In this document: positions 1-11,599 of the stretch, one piece after another
Position numbering within the stretch: the stretch's first letter is position 1
How the letters are laid out: every line of letters begins with the position of its first letter
Assembly: GCA_905221605.1 (NCBI GenBank)
Contig: CAJNDS010002257.1
Span: 1-37,278 of the forward strand
From: Symbiodinium natans
Lineage: Eukaryota > Sar > Dinophyceae > Suessiales > Symbiodiniaceae
Reading direction: 5' to 3'
Length of the DNA stretch: 37,278 nucleotides
The notes under the pieces: model-generated
What the model was told of the DNA's origin: nothing
Databases searched by the model: none
What the model saw: the letters and a program-made list of their open reading frames with translations, nothing else
Translations under genes and position numbers: made by a program

Positions 1-1850
1 ATATAAATATAGTCTCTTGAAATATCCCAACGATTCCAGAAATAATCAATATTTCGAAGTCCAATATAAAAATGAAAGACAAATAATTCAATATGGAGAA
101 ATATCAGAAAAATACGATAAATACGAATATAAATCGTAGGAACCCACCCCCACCCCAGATTAAGCCGAAAGTCCTACGAGAAGGAATGGGGATCGATCGA
201 TCGGCATCCACAAATCGAATCAGTTATCTGCTATGCCAATGAAAATCATCAATACGGCCGATGACGCGCCACTGACATCAATAAGTGCCCACGCCTGGTT
301 CCAATTCATCACCTCGGAAGAAGAAACAACCTGGCTCCAAATGCGCGAAATCAATCACCCACTACATTCATGAACGAATCTCCGAATATTTCCCTCCGTC
401 TCGCCCTCGGCGAGCTGGGCCGTCCGACAACGTTCGAGAATGTGAGATATATCACGTTGGACATCGACAGAGATTCGTCCTTTCAAGAAGGATTTCGTTG
501 AATCATGAGGTTTACTCAAGAGGGTCATATTCTTGACATAGACTTTTCAAAAGTTGATTGGCTCCAAGCTCGCATCCTCCCATGGTTTCGAAGACGATGG
601 GTCCGAAGCTTATTTGATGAGGTTGACACGATTCTCGGGTGCCCCGATCATTTCGTTTCTCATCTGCACAAGCTCGTGCGGTCTCCCCGCTTCGGAGGCT
701 GGATTCCCGATTGAAAGCGAAAAGGGGGAGACTAAAGCGAAATCGAGAGCGAGCTGTGAGTACCGACGCCGCTGATTTTGACGAAGCAGAGGGGCACTGA
801 TTGAGAAGAATGCCCCCGGTCGGCGTCCGGGATCGTGGGAAAGTAAACTTCCGGGTTCAGATTTGGGTCGCACGGAAAATCGGGTCTCGAAGAGTACAGT
901 GCGTTCGAGTTCTCATGCCTGCAGCCGTGCAAGTCATACAATGGTGTCCACGGCTACCCTCTAAGTCGGATGTTTTTCGGCGTCCTGCACCAAGAGAATG
1001 ACTGCGGACCCGAGCCTGCCTCGAGGGTCCCAGAGAAAGCTGCGAAGTGTCAAGGGTGCAATCAGCGATGAGCCGTTAAGGAGGCAATTAAGGGCTTGTA
1101 TGTTATTGTTAGCAGGGTTTCGCTGTTGTCCGTTGAGCCCTATATTTTGCCAGAACCTGCCAAGAAGAAGCCTTGTCCTCTTGCAAGCTCCAGACGCTAC
1201 TTGCCGAGCTCATGCTTGACAGGAGCAGACAAGTCATGCAACCTGATCTTGACACATACATAGGCTCGGTACCCTAAAGACGAGTGTGTGGGGGGGGGGG
1301 GGGGGGGGGGGTGACTTAATCTGGAAGATCTTGTGGGATGGGACACCCTCTTGGCCATGAGGTTTCAGGTCCCTGGGTCTCATTCCCAGCTTCGATGTCA
1401 TGATGAGTCATGATGTCCCTTGAAGACTATAGAGGGCTCCCGAGTTGGGAGTGAGAGATTCTGAAAGTTTATAAAGCCAGGAGCTCGACTAGGCCTCCGT
1501 GAGGCGGAACTTCATAACAAAGTTTTGACCAGTCCAGTCGTCACGGGGAACAGGAGCTCATCTACGCAGCTGCTCAGCCGAGGAAAAAGAATCGCGGAAG
1601 TTCGCGTGCTCGGCAAATTTTCCTGGTGAGCATGACATGGGGCCTGAGCATACATTCCCCTACACCAGAACCAGCAATGTCTTTATCTTGTGCTTTTGGA
1701 ACTCAAAAGAACACCAAACCTAATGTACGAGGAGACCCTAGTGAATGGAATTATGCCTAAACCCTAAGCGCTACAAGACTCCCATGCCCACATCCCCCCC
1801 AAAACCCTGAACCCACTTGGGAGCTTGTTGAGCTCATTTGAGAGGGTGCA
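1..1850. other. No recognised gene; downstream flank of the ZIP gene
   Basis: The first 140 bases are AT-rich (ATAAATA-type), then the composition becomes mixed. Short open frames at 285-873 resemble no family I know. A run of 22 G occurs at 1290-1311. I see no RNA gene. Confidence 0.5.
1290..1311 (+). repeat. Poly(dG) tract, 22 G
   Basis: Longest clean G run in the window. Shorter G/C runs of 10-20 recur near 8653, 12555, 13540, 14318, 16703, 16790, 18950, 20711, 22428, 23423, 32147 and 32893. Their exact length is unreliable in most sequencing chemistries. Confidence 0.9.
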
Positions 1851-1851
1851 C

Positions 1852-1945
1852 ATTAGGGTTTAGGGTTTAGGGGTTTAGGGGTTTTAGGGTTTTAGGTTTT
1901 AGGGTTTTCGGGTTTTTAGGGTTTTAGGGGCTTAGGGTTGTAGGG
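1852..1945 (+). repeat. Degenerate TTTAGGG block
   Basis: Units vary from TTTAGGG to TTTTAGGG and TTTTCGGG. It contains the ZIP stop codon on the minus strand. Confidence 0.9.
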
Positions 1946-2062
1946 TGTGGTGGGTGCCCAAGAGCACGCGTCTTGCAACTCGAGGTGCAGTACTGAAACG
2001 CCACGAGCGATGCTGCCATAACAGCCATCCCGGCGAAGAAGGAGTAGGTCGTGTAGCGGTTC
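1924..2062 (-). CDS. ZIP exon 14: last TM and C terminus
   Basis: One base then 46 codons with stop: NRYTTYSFFAGMAVMAASL at the start, tail ending HPTTLSP, TAA at 1926-1924. Acceptor ctaaag|GAA borrows its A from the last telomere unit. The final residues and the stop are read from degenerate telomere repeat. If an unseen donor precedes them, the true C terminus differs. Confidence 0.82.
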
Positions 2063-5000
2063 CTTTAGGGTTTAGGGTTTAGGGTTTAGGGTTTAGGGTT
2101 TAGGGTTTAGGGTGACCCCGGAGTAACCTAGGAATAAAAAGGGTACACGTTTTGGGTTTAACGGGATGAGAACTGAACCCCAACCCCAAAAAAGGAAATA
2201 CGTGCCGACTCCGGGTCCTAGCTTTGCAGTCATGTTATCCGAAGCAAGCAGTTAGAACCTTTGAGCAAAAGAAGCTGTAGTGCCCCCATGCATGTCCCCA
2301 GACTTCCATGTGCCCAAACTGCCTAGGAAGAAAGAATGAGGCTCATGTAGAGATAAGTCATATTGCGCTTCATGGTTCAGGGTTCATGTGTGAACTTGTG
2401 GGCTGGACATGTGACATGCGTTGCCCGAGCCTTGCTCACTCCATGTGGGCTGAGCCTTGTAAGCCAAAGTCATACAACCAGCTGTCAGCTCCAGACCCTA
2501 AACCCTAAACCCTAAACCCTAAACCCTAAACCCTGAACCCTGAACCCTGAACCCTGAACCCTGAACCCTGAACCCTAAACCAGGAACTCTAAACGCCAAG
2601 GCTCTCCGGGTCGTACTTCAGCGCTGTGGGGAGAAGCTTCTTGAAGGAGATATGTATCTCACAGGAGCTTCGAGAGGGTTCAGGAAGCATGGTTCCCTTT
2701 CAAACCTCTTTGCTGAACTCTAAACCCTAAACCCTAAACCCTAAACCCTTAACCCTAAATCCAAACTTCTTCGCTACGTACGGGATGATCCTGGGAGTGC
2801 ACCAGTGTAATCATGTCGCTCACGCAGAGTTCTGCCCAGATTTCATGGACTTTGCCACCTACGATGAGTGGCTTTGTGCTTCTGCCGTCAACCACTTTGA
2901 GGTTCATGGTACTTAGAACCATGTTAGGACACTTAAGGGGCTCATAAGTGGGTTATAAGTACAGTTATAATTGGTTATTAAGTACCATGAACGCCAAGCA
3001 GTCAGATGCCTTGAAGTCTCAGAAGTTTTTCGTGCGCTGCAAGTTTGGCTTGCGCGTTCGGCCCTGAGAATACACCCCAGTGCACCCGAATCCCGAGTCA
3101 TCAGCCTCCCCGGCAATGAAGATGGGAATGCTCTAACTTTGGAGTTTGGTGGCTTTTCGGGCTGAAGAGTTGAGATTGCTTTGGGCTTTCGATGTTTCAA
3201 CAGACCTGCAGTGAACGCAGCTTCGTGTGACTTTAAGGCTTAGTGGACCGACCCATCCTGAAGCCCCCTAAACCCTAAACACTAAACCCTAAACTCTAAA
3301 CCCTAAACCCTAAACCCCAAACCCTAACCCTAAACCCTAAACCCTAAACCCTGAGCTCCCGCACCATGACGCCCGCGATGATGCCGAAGAGGATGGCGAA
3401 GGTCACGGGGCCCACGAGCTCGCGCAGAACTAGCCAGCCCAGCCTTGGGGCAGGTTTAGGGTTTAGGGTTTAGGGTTTAGGGTTTAGGGTTTAAGGTTTA
3501 GGGTTTAGGGTTTGGGTTTAAGGTGCCAAATCCAATTAGAAAGCTCCGAATTGATGAGGATGAACCACCAGCAAGAGAAGCCAAACTGGGACCTTCTTGT
3601 AAGGGTTGAAGTTTTAAGGATGTGAAAGGTGACTAATGCCTTGAGAGACCATTGCCCTTGTGAACTTCTCTCTCGTGGTGACTGGCAGCATTTGGAGTGT
3701 TCACCGCCACAAAACCAAGTTGCGCAGAGTTTGGTGGAACCCTAAGACCTGAACCCCAAACCCCAAACCCTAAACCCTTTGTGAAGTGTTGACCTGATTG
3801 ACCTTTAGCATCTAGGCCCACAGGGATTAGAGTTTAGAGATAAGCCCTTACATACCAAAGGGGTTTCAGCATCTTTGAACATGATGGTTTCAGCGGCCGC
3901 TGTTCTCACCTTACACCTTCTAGAAGAAAATTTCGAGCACTTTGTGGCTTGGGGTTTGGGCACGGTTTGGGACGTTCGGCTTTGCGATGTCAGGTTTGAC
4001 ATGAGGGTGGGTAGTCGACTCAGCTTAGGGCGAGGGCTTTCGGCAGCGACATCCACATGTTTGCTACGCTTGGTCGAGGGTTCCGAGTCAAGGTCCATGT
4101 CGTGGGTTGTATTTCAGACTTCAGGTTTCGGCCGGCGACTATACTAGCGCTGCAACTCACAAAGCTCTCAACCCTACACCCTAAACCCTCTGCCCCAAAA
4201 CCCTCTCAGGTAAGAGGCAAGTCCGTTCTGGACCCCCGCCTCTTCAAATCGCCCTGTAGATAGATACGCATCAACTTTCCGCAGCCAGGGAACAAGCCGC
4301 CCAACGGCTCGGACATTCCAGACAAGAAGGCCCAAAGGAAGGCTTTACCTTTTTTGGAGGTTCCGGCAATAGAAGGGGCCATGGGCTTTGGCTAGTATCG
4401 TCTCGCGCCTTGGGGGCTGTCCCAGGATTTCGGAACTTGAGTTTGAGAGGTAAAGGACTTGCACGTCAGAAAACTTGGCTTTGAGGCTCTTCAAGGCTGT
4501 AGGGCGGTGTGGTCTCCAGGTTGATAAGTCCAACAGGTTTACGGTTTCAGCTCTGGGTTCAGGTGGGTGGTTGTCAAAATTATCATCCCTTTTGGGGTAC
4601 CCTAAATATTAGGTGCCGTATTAGAATAGGGATCCAAAAGGGACCATAATCTTGACAACCACCCAGGTAGCTTCAGTTTTTAAGGGGGGAAAGGGGAATC
4701 CCGAGCTTTGCAGCAAGGATGCTCCTGGAGTTCGTCGCCTTCAAGATCGGGGCAGCGACGGCCAAGCCTCTGCGCCAGAAGCCCTCATGAGGCCCAAATC
4801 TCTTGTTGGGTGGAGTTGAGGCTCTGCCGAAGAAGGTGGTCTGGACACAGGGTATAGGGTTTTGTATGTACAGATGGTTCTACTTGTATGAGGTGATGTT
4901 GGGGAACACTGGAGCTTCAGTATGCTAGAGAATGTACTATAGGGGCCCTGTTAAAGTGAGAACACAGTACACAGGGTAGTACATATGGTCATCTCTCAAA

Positions 5001-8000
5001 ATGATGGTCCCTTTTTGGGTACCCGGAATACGAGGGGCCGCCTTACAATACGGACCCCAAAAGGGACGATATTTTAGAGAAGCGACCATATTGCCATACG
5101 CATAGTACAGGGAATTATGAATGAATAACATGGTGCTTTCCGAAATTAGGGGTACCTTAGTGGGGTCCTGATTAGAGGGGTGTCCTATTATTGGGGGGTC
5201 TATTTTAAGGGGTCCCTATTTTCGTAAACCCCCACACAAGTAGTCAGAGTCAGGGGTCAACTTCGAAGGCGCTCTGCTTCATCCGCCTCTTGCGACTGCT
5301 TCATGACATAGCATGGTGAGCAACCGGACCAGGAGCCTAAACCCTAAACTTCAAACCCGAAACCCGAAACCCGAAACCCTCCTAAACCCTAAACCCTAAA
5401 CCCTAAACCCTAAACCCTAAACCCTAAACCCTAAACCCTAAACCCTAAACCCTAAACCCTAAACCCTAAACCCTAAACCCTAAACCCTAAACCCTAAACC
5501 CTAAACCCTAAACCGCCCCGCGTGGCCGCGCCTTCAGGAATGTTGTGGATGGCAATTGCAAAGGCCTCAGGCAATCGGCGCCAAGCTCTGAGTTCTTCTT
5601 GGTTTAGGGTTTAGGGTTTAGGGTTTAAGGTTTAGGGTTTAGGGTTTAGGGTTTAGGCTTTAGGGTTTAGGGTTTCAGGAGACTTATGGGTCACTATAAG
5701 TAGGAGAAGGTAATTTTCAAGCTTGTTCTGGGTCATTACAAGTAGGAGCAAGTGTTTTTCAAGCTTGTTCTGGGTCATTAAAAGCAGGAGAAGGACTTTT
5801 TCAAGCTTGTTATGGGTCATTATAACTAGGAGAAGGTGTTTTTCAAGCTTGTTGTGGGTCAATATAAGTAGGAGCCGTTGAAGGCATTTTGAAGACTTGT
5901 CTCATGAGGGACTTGCAGCGCTATCTGTGGATTGCGCAGCTTCTCCAAATTTGGAAGCCCGCATTCTACACGCCACTTTCGCAGCGCACTTGATAAGCCT
6001 ACATCCCAAAACTGCCCGGTTCTTCATCATCTTGTTCGCCAACGCAGCCAAACCTAGCAAGGACTCTGAACTTCGAGTGAAGGGTCTGGGATCTCAGCTT
6101 GTCCTAGGACTTGAAGCCCTTGCAGACCTAAACTCTAAACCCTAAACCCTACACCCTAAACACCTAAACCTTTAAACCCCTAAACCCCTAAACCCTTCAC
6201 CCCTAGGCCCCGGCCATAGGAGGACCAAAGCTGGGATCTGCCATGGTTGCAACAAAAGTTGCAAGGCCTCGAGACGGGGGCTTGGCGATGGCTGGGCATG
6301 GGTGGGGCTTCTTCGTTTAGGGTTTTAGGGTTTCAGGGCTTTCAAGGTTTTTAGGCTTTGAGGGGTTTTGTAGGTTTTAGGGATTTAGGGTTGTAGGGTT
6401 CGAGGGGCGATGACAGTCCCAGCGCCTTCCGGGAAGTTGTGCAGCGCGATGGCAACGCCGGAGAAAGCTGCCATCTGAAGCATGTTCCTGGGCTCGCGGG
6501 CCAGCCACTCAAGGTCAGCTTAGCTCATTTTTTGCCCAGGTCCCTAAACGGTTTGGGCTTGGGACGAAATGACCAAACCAAGCCGCATTCGTTCCGTGCC
6601 ACCAAGAGGTTTTCGGCTTTGGCCCGGTGCTTCATCCGCTGTTGGGCTGACCTGTGCAGACCCTGAGCGCGCAACACCCTCTGATGAAGTAAGATGCCCT
6701 AGTTGACTATCAGGACCATGCACAACGTTGCTCTGAACCTAATTGGTGGACACAAGACATGAAAGAAACAGGGAGCAAACAGGATTATGCCAGCGTAGAT
6801 CCCAAAACAGTGAGACCACCGCTCGAGGTATAGCGTCCACGTATCTCGCGCGAGCAACTCAATCTAACACCCTCTTACTCTGCACGCAAGAGCACCTGTG
6901 TGGGCACACTGTTTGGGGAACTACTGCTTGGACAGTCGACAACAGCGCAGCAGGTAGCCACCTACAATATACTGTGGTCTACCGCAGAGCACTAGATTCC
7001 GTCATACCACAGGATCTAAATGATAATATGTGGTCGTATGTAGCAGTATACTGGCGTCTGTAAATGAAAAATCGTGTTGTAGAAGATATTCCCAGCATAC
7101 TAGAGTCCATTATCAATTACCTCAGTAAAAAGCTTCGCACTGCAACTTCTTGGGGGTGTGCCCTAAGCTCCCAAACGGCAATCTCTAAACCCAACACCTT
7201 AAAGCTGGACCCTAAACCCTAAACCCTAAACCCTCAACCCTAAACCCTAAACCCGAAACCCTAAACCCTAAACCCTTCTTCACCACTTTCCAGCCTCGAT
7301 GTCCTGATGATCGGCCACGCTGCTGCCCGCGGAGCCCTGCAGAGAGCTGCAAAGCTTGGTGGGGTTTAGGGTTTAGGGTTAGGGTTTAGGTTTAGGGTTT
7401 AGGGTTTAGGGTTTAGGGTTTAGGGTTTAGGGTTTAGGGTTTAGGGTTTAGGGTTTAGGGTTTAGGGTTTAGGAGATTCAAAGGGTCACGATAGCTGAGT
7501 TTAAGCATTTTCAGAGTTTAGGGATTAGGTGGGTTGAGAACTTTAGGGTTTAGCGTGTAGGGGGTTGAAGAACTTTAGGCGTGGGGTGTGTGAGCATCCA
7601 TGATCACACGCGCCTCCACCAGTTGCGAAGGGGCGCTGGTGCTGGAGCATGCCGACTGTGCCTGTTCCCCGCGCTGCTGCCTTATCACGCGGTGGAAAGC
7701 CCCCCGGCTTCGCGGTCAACTGCTGCCTGGCGATGCTTTCTCACCGCGGTGGTGGCCCCACGGTTCGCAGTGGACTTCTTCATTGCCAAGCTTCTCACTG
7801 TAGTGGTATCCCTACGGTTTGCGGTGCAATTCCTTGTTGCTATGCTTTCTCACCGCGGTATCCACACGGTTCGCCGTCAACTTCTTCGTGGCGGAGCTGT
7901 CTCACCGCTGTTGTATCTCAACCCTGAACAGTTCGTGCTCAAGTTCTGTTTGGTGCGGTGGTGCTTTTTCAGTGCGGTGGCATCCCGGCGGTTCACGCGC

Positions 8001-11000
8001 AATTCTTCGTGGCAGTGCTTTTTTGGCGCAGCGGTAGTTCTAGAGGTCAACGTCTTCAAAGCGGAGTCCACATCGGTACCCGCTACACCTGTGACTTGGC
8101 TTCTTCGTCTCTCGTCGTTTTGTTGCTGTCGTTGTTGCTGTAGTGTGCTGGCAGCTTCAGCTTTGGCCGGAGGTGATGTATCCTCCACTCCACGGCCACG
8201 TTGCCATGCGACTAGGTCAGCAATAATCTCAAAATAAAGAGGGAAGCCCTCTTTTTGTGTGCAAGGGCATATAAGGGAACGCTCTAGGTTAGAGCCTGAC
8301 CCAGATACTACATCCACTCCTTGATCCCAAGTTGTAAATGGAAGAAGAAGCCCCTGTCCTCCCTGAACCCAAACACTTACAGCTCTACCACTCCGGCACC
8401 TGACCCGCTGAAGTGGGCTGGATGGCATTTGCGAGTTGATCCGGATCCTGGGATCAGTAACTTCACCCCAAACCGTACACAGTAAACCCTCAAGCCCACA
8501 CCGGGCTGCAAGCCTTTAGGCTTCTGTGTCTTTTTTCGGTGATGACTTGAGGGCTCTGCTTTCGGCAACCAAAACCCCAAAACCCGAAGCGTTCCTCGGG
8601 CTGTACGAAGTGCCATCGAGCCTAAACTCTGCAACGTGGTGGGGTGAACATGGGGGGGGGGGGGAGTGGGGGGTGTGATTCGAAAACGCATTTCGGCCAG
8701 TTCATACCATAAGCACAAAGGGCTTATGACAGGATCATGTTTTGCCCCAGCCCGAATCCCACCACTGCTCTGGGCATCAGAAGTAAGACATCCATCGCGT
8801 CACCGGCAAACGAAAACGTGAAACCACGACATCCCCTCCAGGGTTCGGGCGCGTAGGGCGAGCCTTGGCCTCACTGAGCAGACGAGCCGCGCTATGCGCC
8901 TGCATGACATCCTCAGCATTGCCCTTCTCGAATGCCTTCTTCTCCGAATGGGCCCTGTGGAAGAAGTACCTGAGATCGTTGTGTGCAAAGAGCTGGGAAG
9001 CAACTGTGAAGCTCATATTTCCCAACCCTGACGCAATTTCAAACAACGCCAGCAAGATGAAGTTTCGAGAAAGTAGACTCCCTTTTGGAATTCCACCCTA
9101 CTTTGTTCCCCCACCCCCCTGCATACCCCCTTAATTGTTAGAGCTGGACTTGCTCCTCTCTAGACAGTGCTTCTCCGCTTCGGAATAGGAAAGGAGCTGC
9201 CTGGTTTCCGGCAAAAGTGCGCCGCACGAACCATTCACCCCCCAAATCCCTACCAGAGTACCCCTCCAAAGCGATAAAGGGTCCCAGACCAGGGTTTAGG
9301 GTTTAGGGTTTAGGGTTCAGGGTTAAACCCCTACCAGGGTTTTCGACATCGCTTCTACCTCAAGTGCTTTGAAGCCCTCCAGCCCTACACAACCCTCCCC
9401 CGCCCCCCCTTACTCCCTCCCAACACAAAAACCAGAAAAGAAACAAGTACCGTAAACCCTAAACCCTAAACCCTAAACCCTGAACTTCCTGAGATCGCCC
9501 CGAAGCCTGTTCAACCCTTCAGCCCCTGCGCAAAGCCCCCGAACCCCACCCCACCACCCAAACAAAAATGGAGAGTTTAGGGTTTAGGGTTTAGGGTTTA
9601 GAGCCCTCACCTAGGTTGGCCCTTTGAAACCCTCTGAACAAAGGTTCCTAGGTATGTGCCTCTTGTACCCAATGAAGGGAAACGTGAAATATCCCCACGG
9701 CCCCTGTTGCCACTCCTAAACCCTAAGCCCTAAGCCCTAAACCCTAAACCCTAAACCGTAAACCCTAAACCCTAAACCCTAAACCCTAAACCCTAAACCC
9801 TAAACCCTAAACCCTAAACCCTAAACGCCCCCGGGCGGCGTTGCGACAAGCTCGAGGAGCATCGATGCCAGGAGGCCCAGGAAGAGGACCAGAGTGGCGA
9901 GCCTCAGAGGAGTCCAACAGGGTTCGGGGTTTAGGGTTTAGGATTTAGGGTTTGGGGTTGAGGGTTTAGGACTTAGGGTTTGGGGTTTAGGGTTTAGGAT
10001 GCAGGGTTTAGGGTTTAGGGTTTGGGGTTTAGGACTTAGGGTTTAGGATTTTCGAGGGGGGGTCTTGAGGTAGCGAGGTAGGGGGGGTGTCGTTGGGTCG
10101 AAGGGTTTAGCGAGCACCGAATTGCCAACCTCCCCTAATGTCGGAAATTGAGCCAGGCTTCGAGAAGGAGTCAGACTCTGAAATGCCGGCTTCTTGGAAG
10201 CTTTCGTCGGCCTCTGTAATTTAGGGTTTAGGGTTTAGGGTTGAGCATGTACATGCAGGGCTTCAGGCTTCGGGGCTCCGAGTTTGATCTGGAAGAAAGA
10301 CGCAAAGCACGCATCAAAGGAACCAGTGGTCGTTTGTGTTTTTCTTCCAACCAACCGTTGGGGACCTGGACAGGGGACAAGCAATCCCAGCAAATCCCTC
10401 GCAATTCTCACTAAGTAGGAAGGATTCGCCAGCAAGTTGTGACGCTAGAAGATGCATCCAAGAGTTGTGCCGATGAAATACGCCCGACCTCATGTTCAAT
10501 CACTGCTAAATCATATGCTTTTGTTGAGGAATTCTGCTCGAAACCAGCCAACTATGGCAAGACCTGTAGAAATGGCAAAGCCGGAACTCACTGCACCCGT
10601 GAGCGACATGATGAACAGAGGGTTTCGGACCCTCCCTCCGCCCCACCTTCGGTCACTCGAGCATAGCCATTGGCAGAGCGAAGACAGAAAAGCTGGGGAC
10701 GTTTTGTGGAAACTCGGCCTGGGAGCCTTCGACTCAGGGTTTTGGGGTTCTATAGGGGCTTCAGACCCTAAACCCTAAACCCTGAACCCCAAACCAAAAA
10801 CCCTAAACCTAAACCCTCCACCCTGAACCCTAACCCCCCCTTGAAGAAGCGGTCCCAAAGAACGTGCCTCTGGTGTGCCCTTTCGGAAGGTTCTATTTTT
10901 GTTCAAATCAAGGTTGTCGTATTTTTTGGGGGGTCTATTAAGGGGTACGTAGATTTGGGAAATGCCCAGATAAGCGGGCATCCCATTTGCCCAGCGAATA

Positions 11001-11568
11001 GAGGGGATTGAGTGCGAGAGTGTATGGACTTGGTTTAGGGTTTAGGGTTTAGGGTTTAGGGTTTAGGGTTTAGGGTACGTTCAGACCCCACCCTGCCTTT
11101 CCGATGATTTCCACGAAGGAGACATACGTCATCACCCCTGCCTGAGGAATGCTTATGTCTCAGGGCCTGCCACCCGAAACCCTCAAGCCCGCCAAGATCT
11201 TGAAATCTGCGACACATGAGTGTGTAGCTCGAGACTTTCTAAGAAGTCCTCCTACATACACTCGAAGAGGGGCTTGCTGTATAGACACGTTCAACGGAAG
11301 GGTTCCTTCCAATAAGGTCCTTCAAAGGGACCGAGCCCTGTAAAGTCACTCTAAAGGCTTTCGTTCCCTCAAACCCTAAACCCTAAACCCTAACCCTAAA
11401 CCCTAAACCGTCGTAAGGGAAGAGTGAGGCGGAGCTTGGAAGCCTGGTCAGCTGGCTGGTTCTTCGTAGCAAATGAGGGAATGAGGTACCTAAATAAATA
11501 AATAAAATATAAATACATAAATAAATATTCATACAAATTTATAAATATATAAATATATAAATATATAA

Positions 11569-11599
<31 letters not shown>

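Noticed and set aside
5678-6125. An alternative ZIP exon in this interval (minus-strand LAALANKMMKNRAVLG near 6050)
   Set aside because: It fits the phase after exon 7, but the exon at 6267-6215 fits both sides, aligns residue for residue with ZIPs and gives the right motif spacing.
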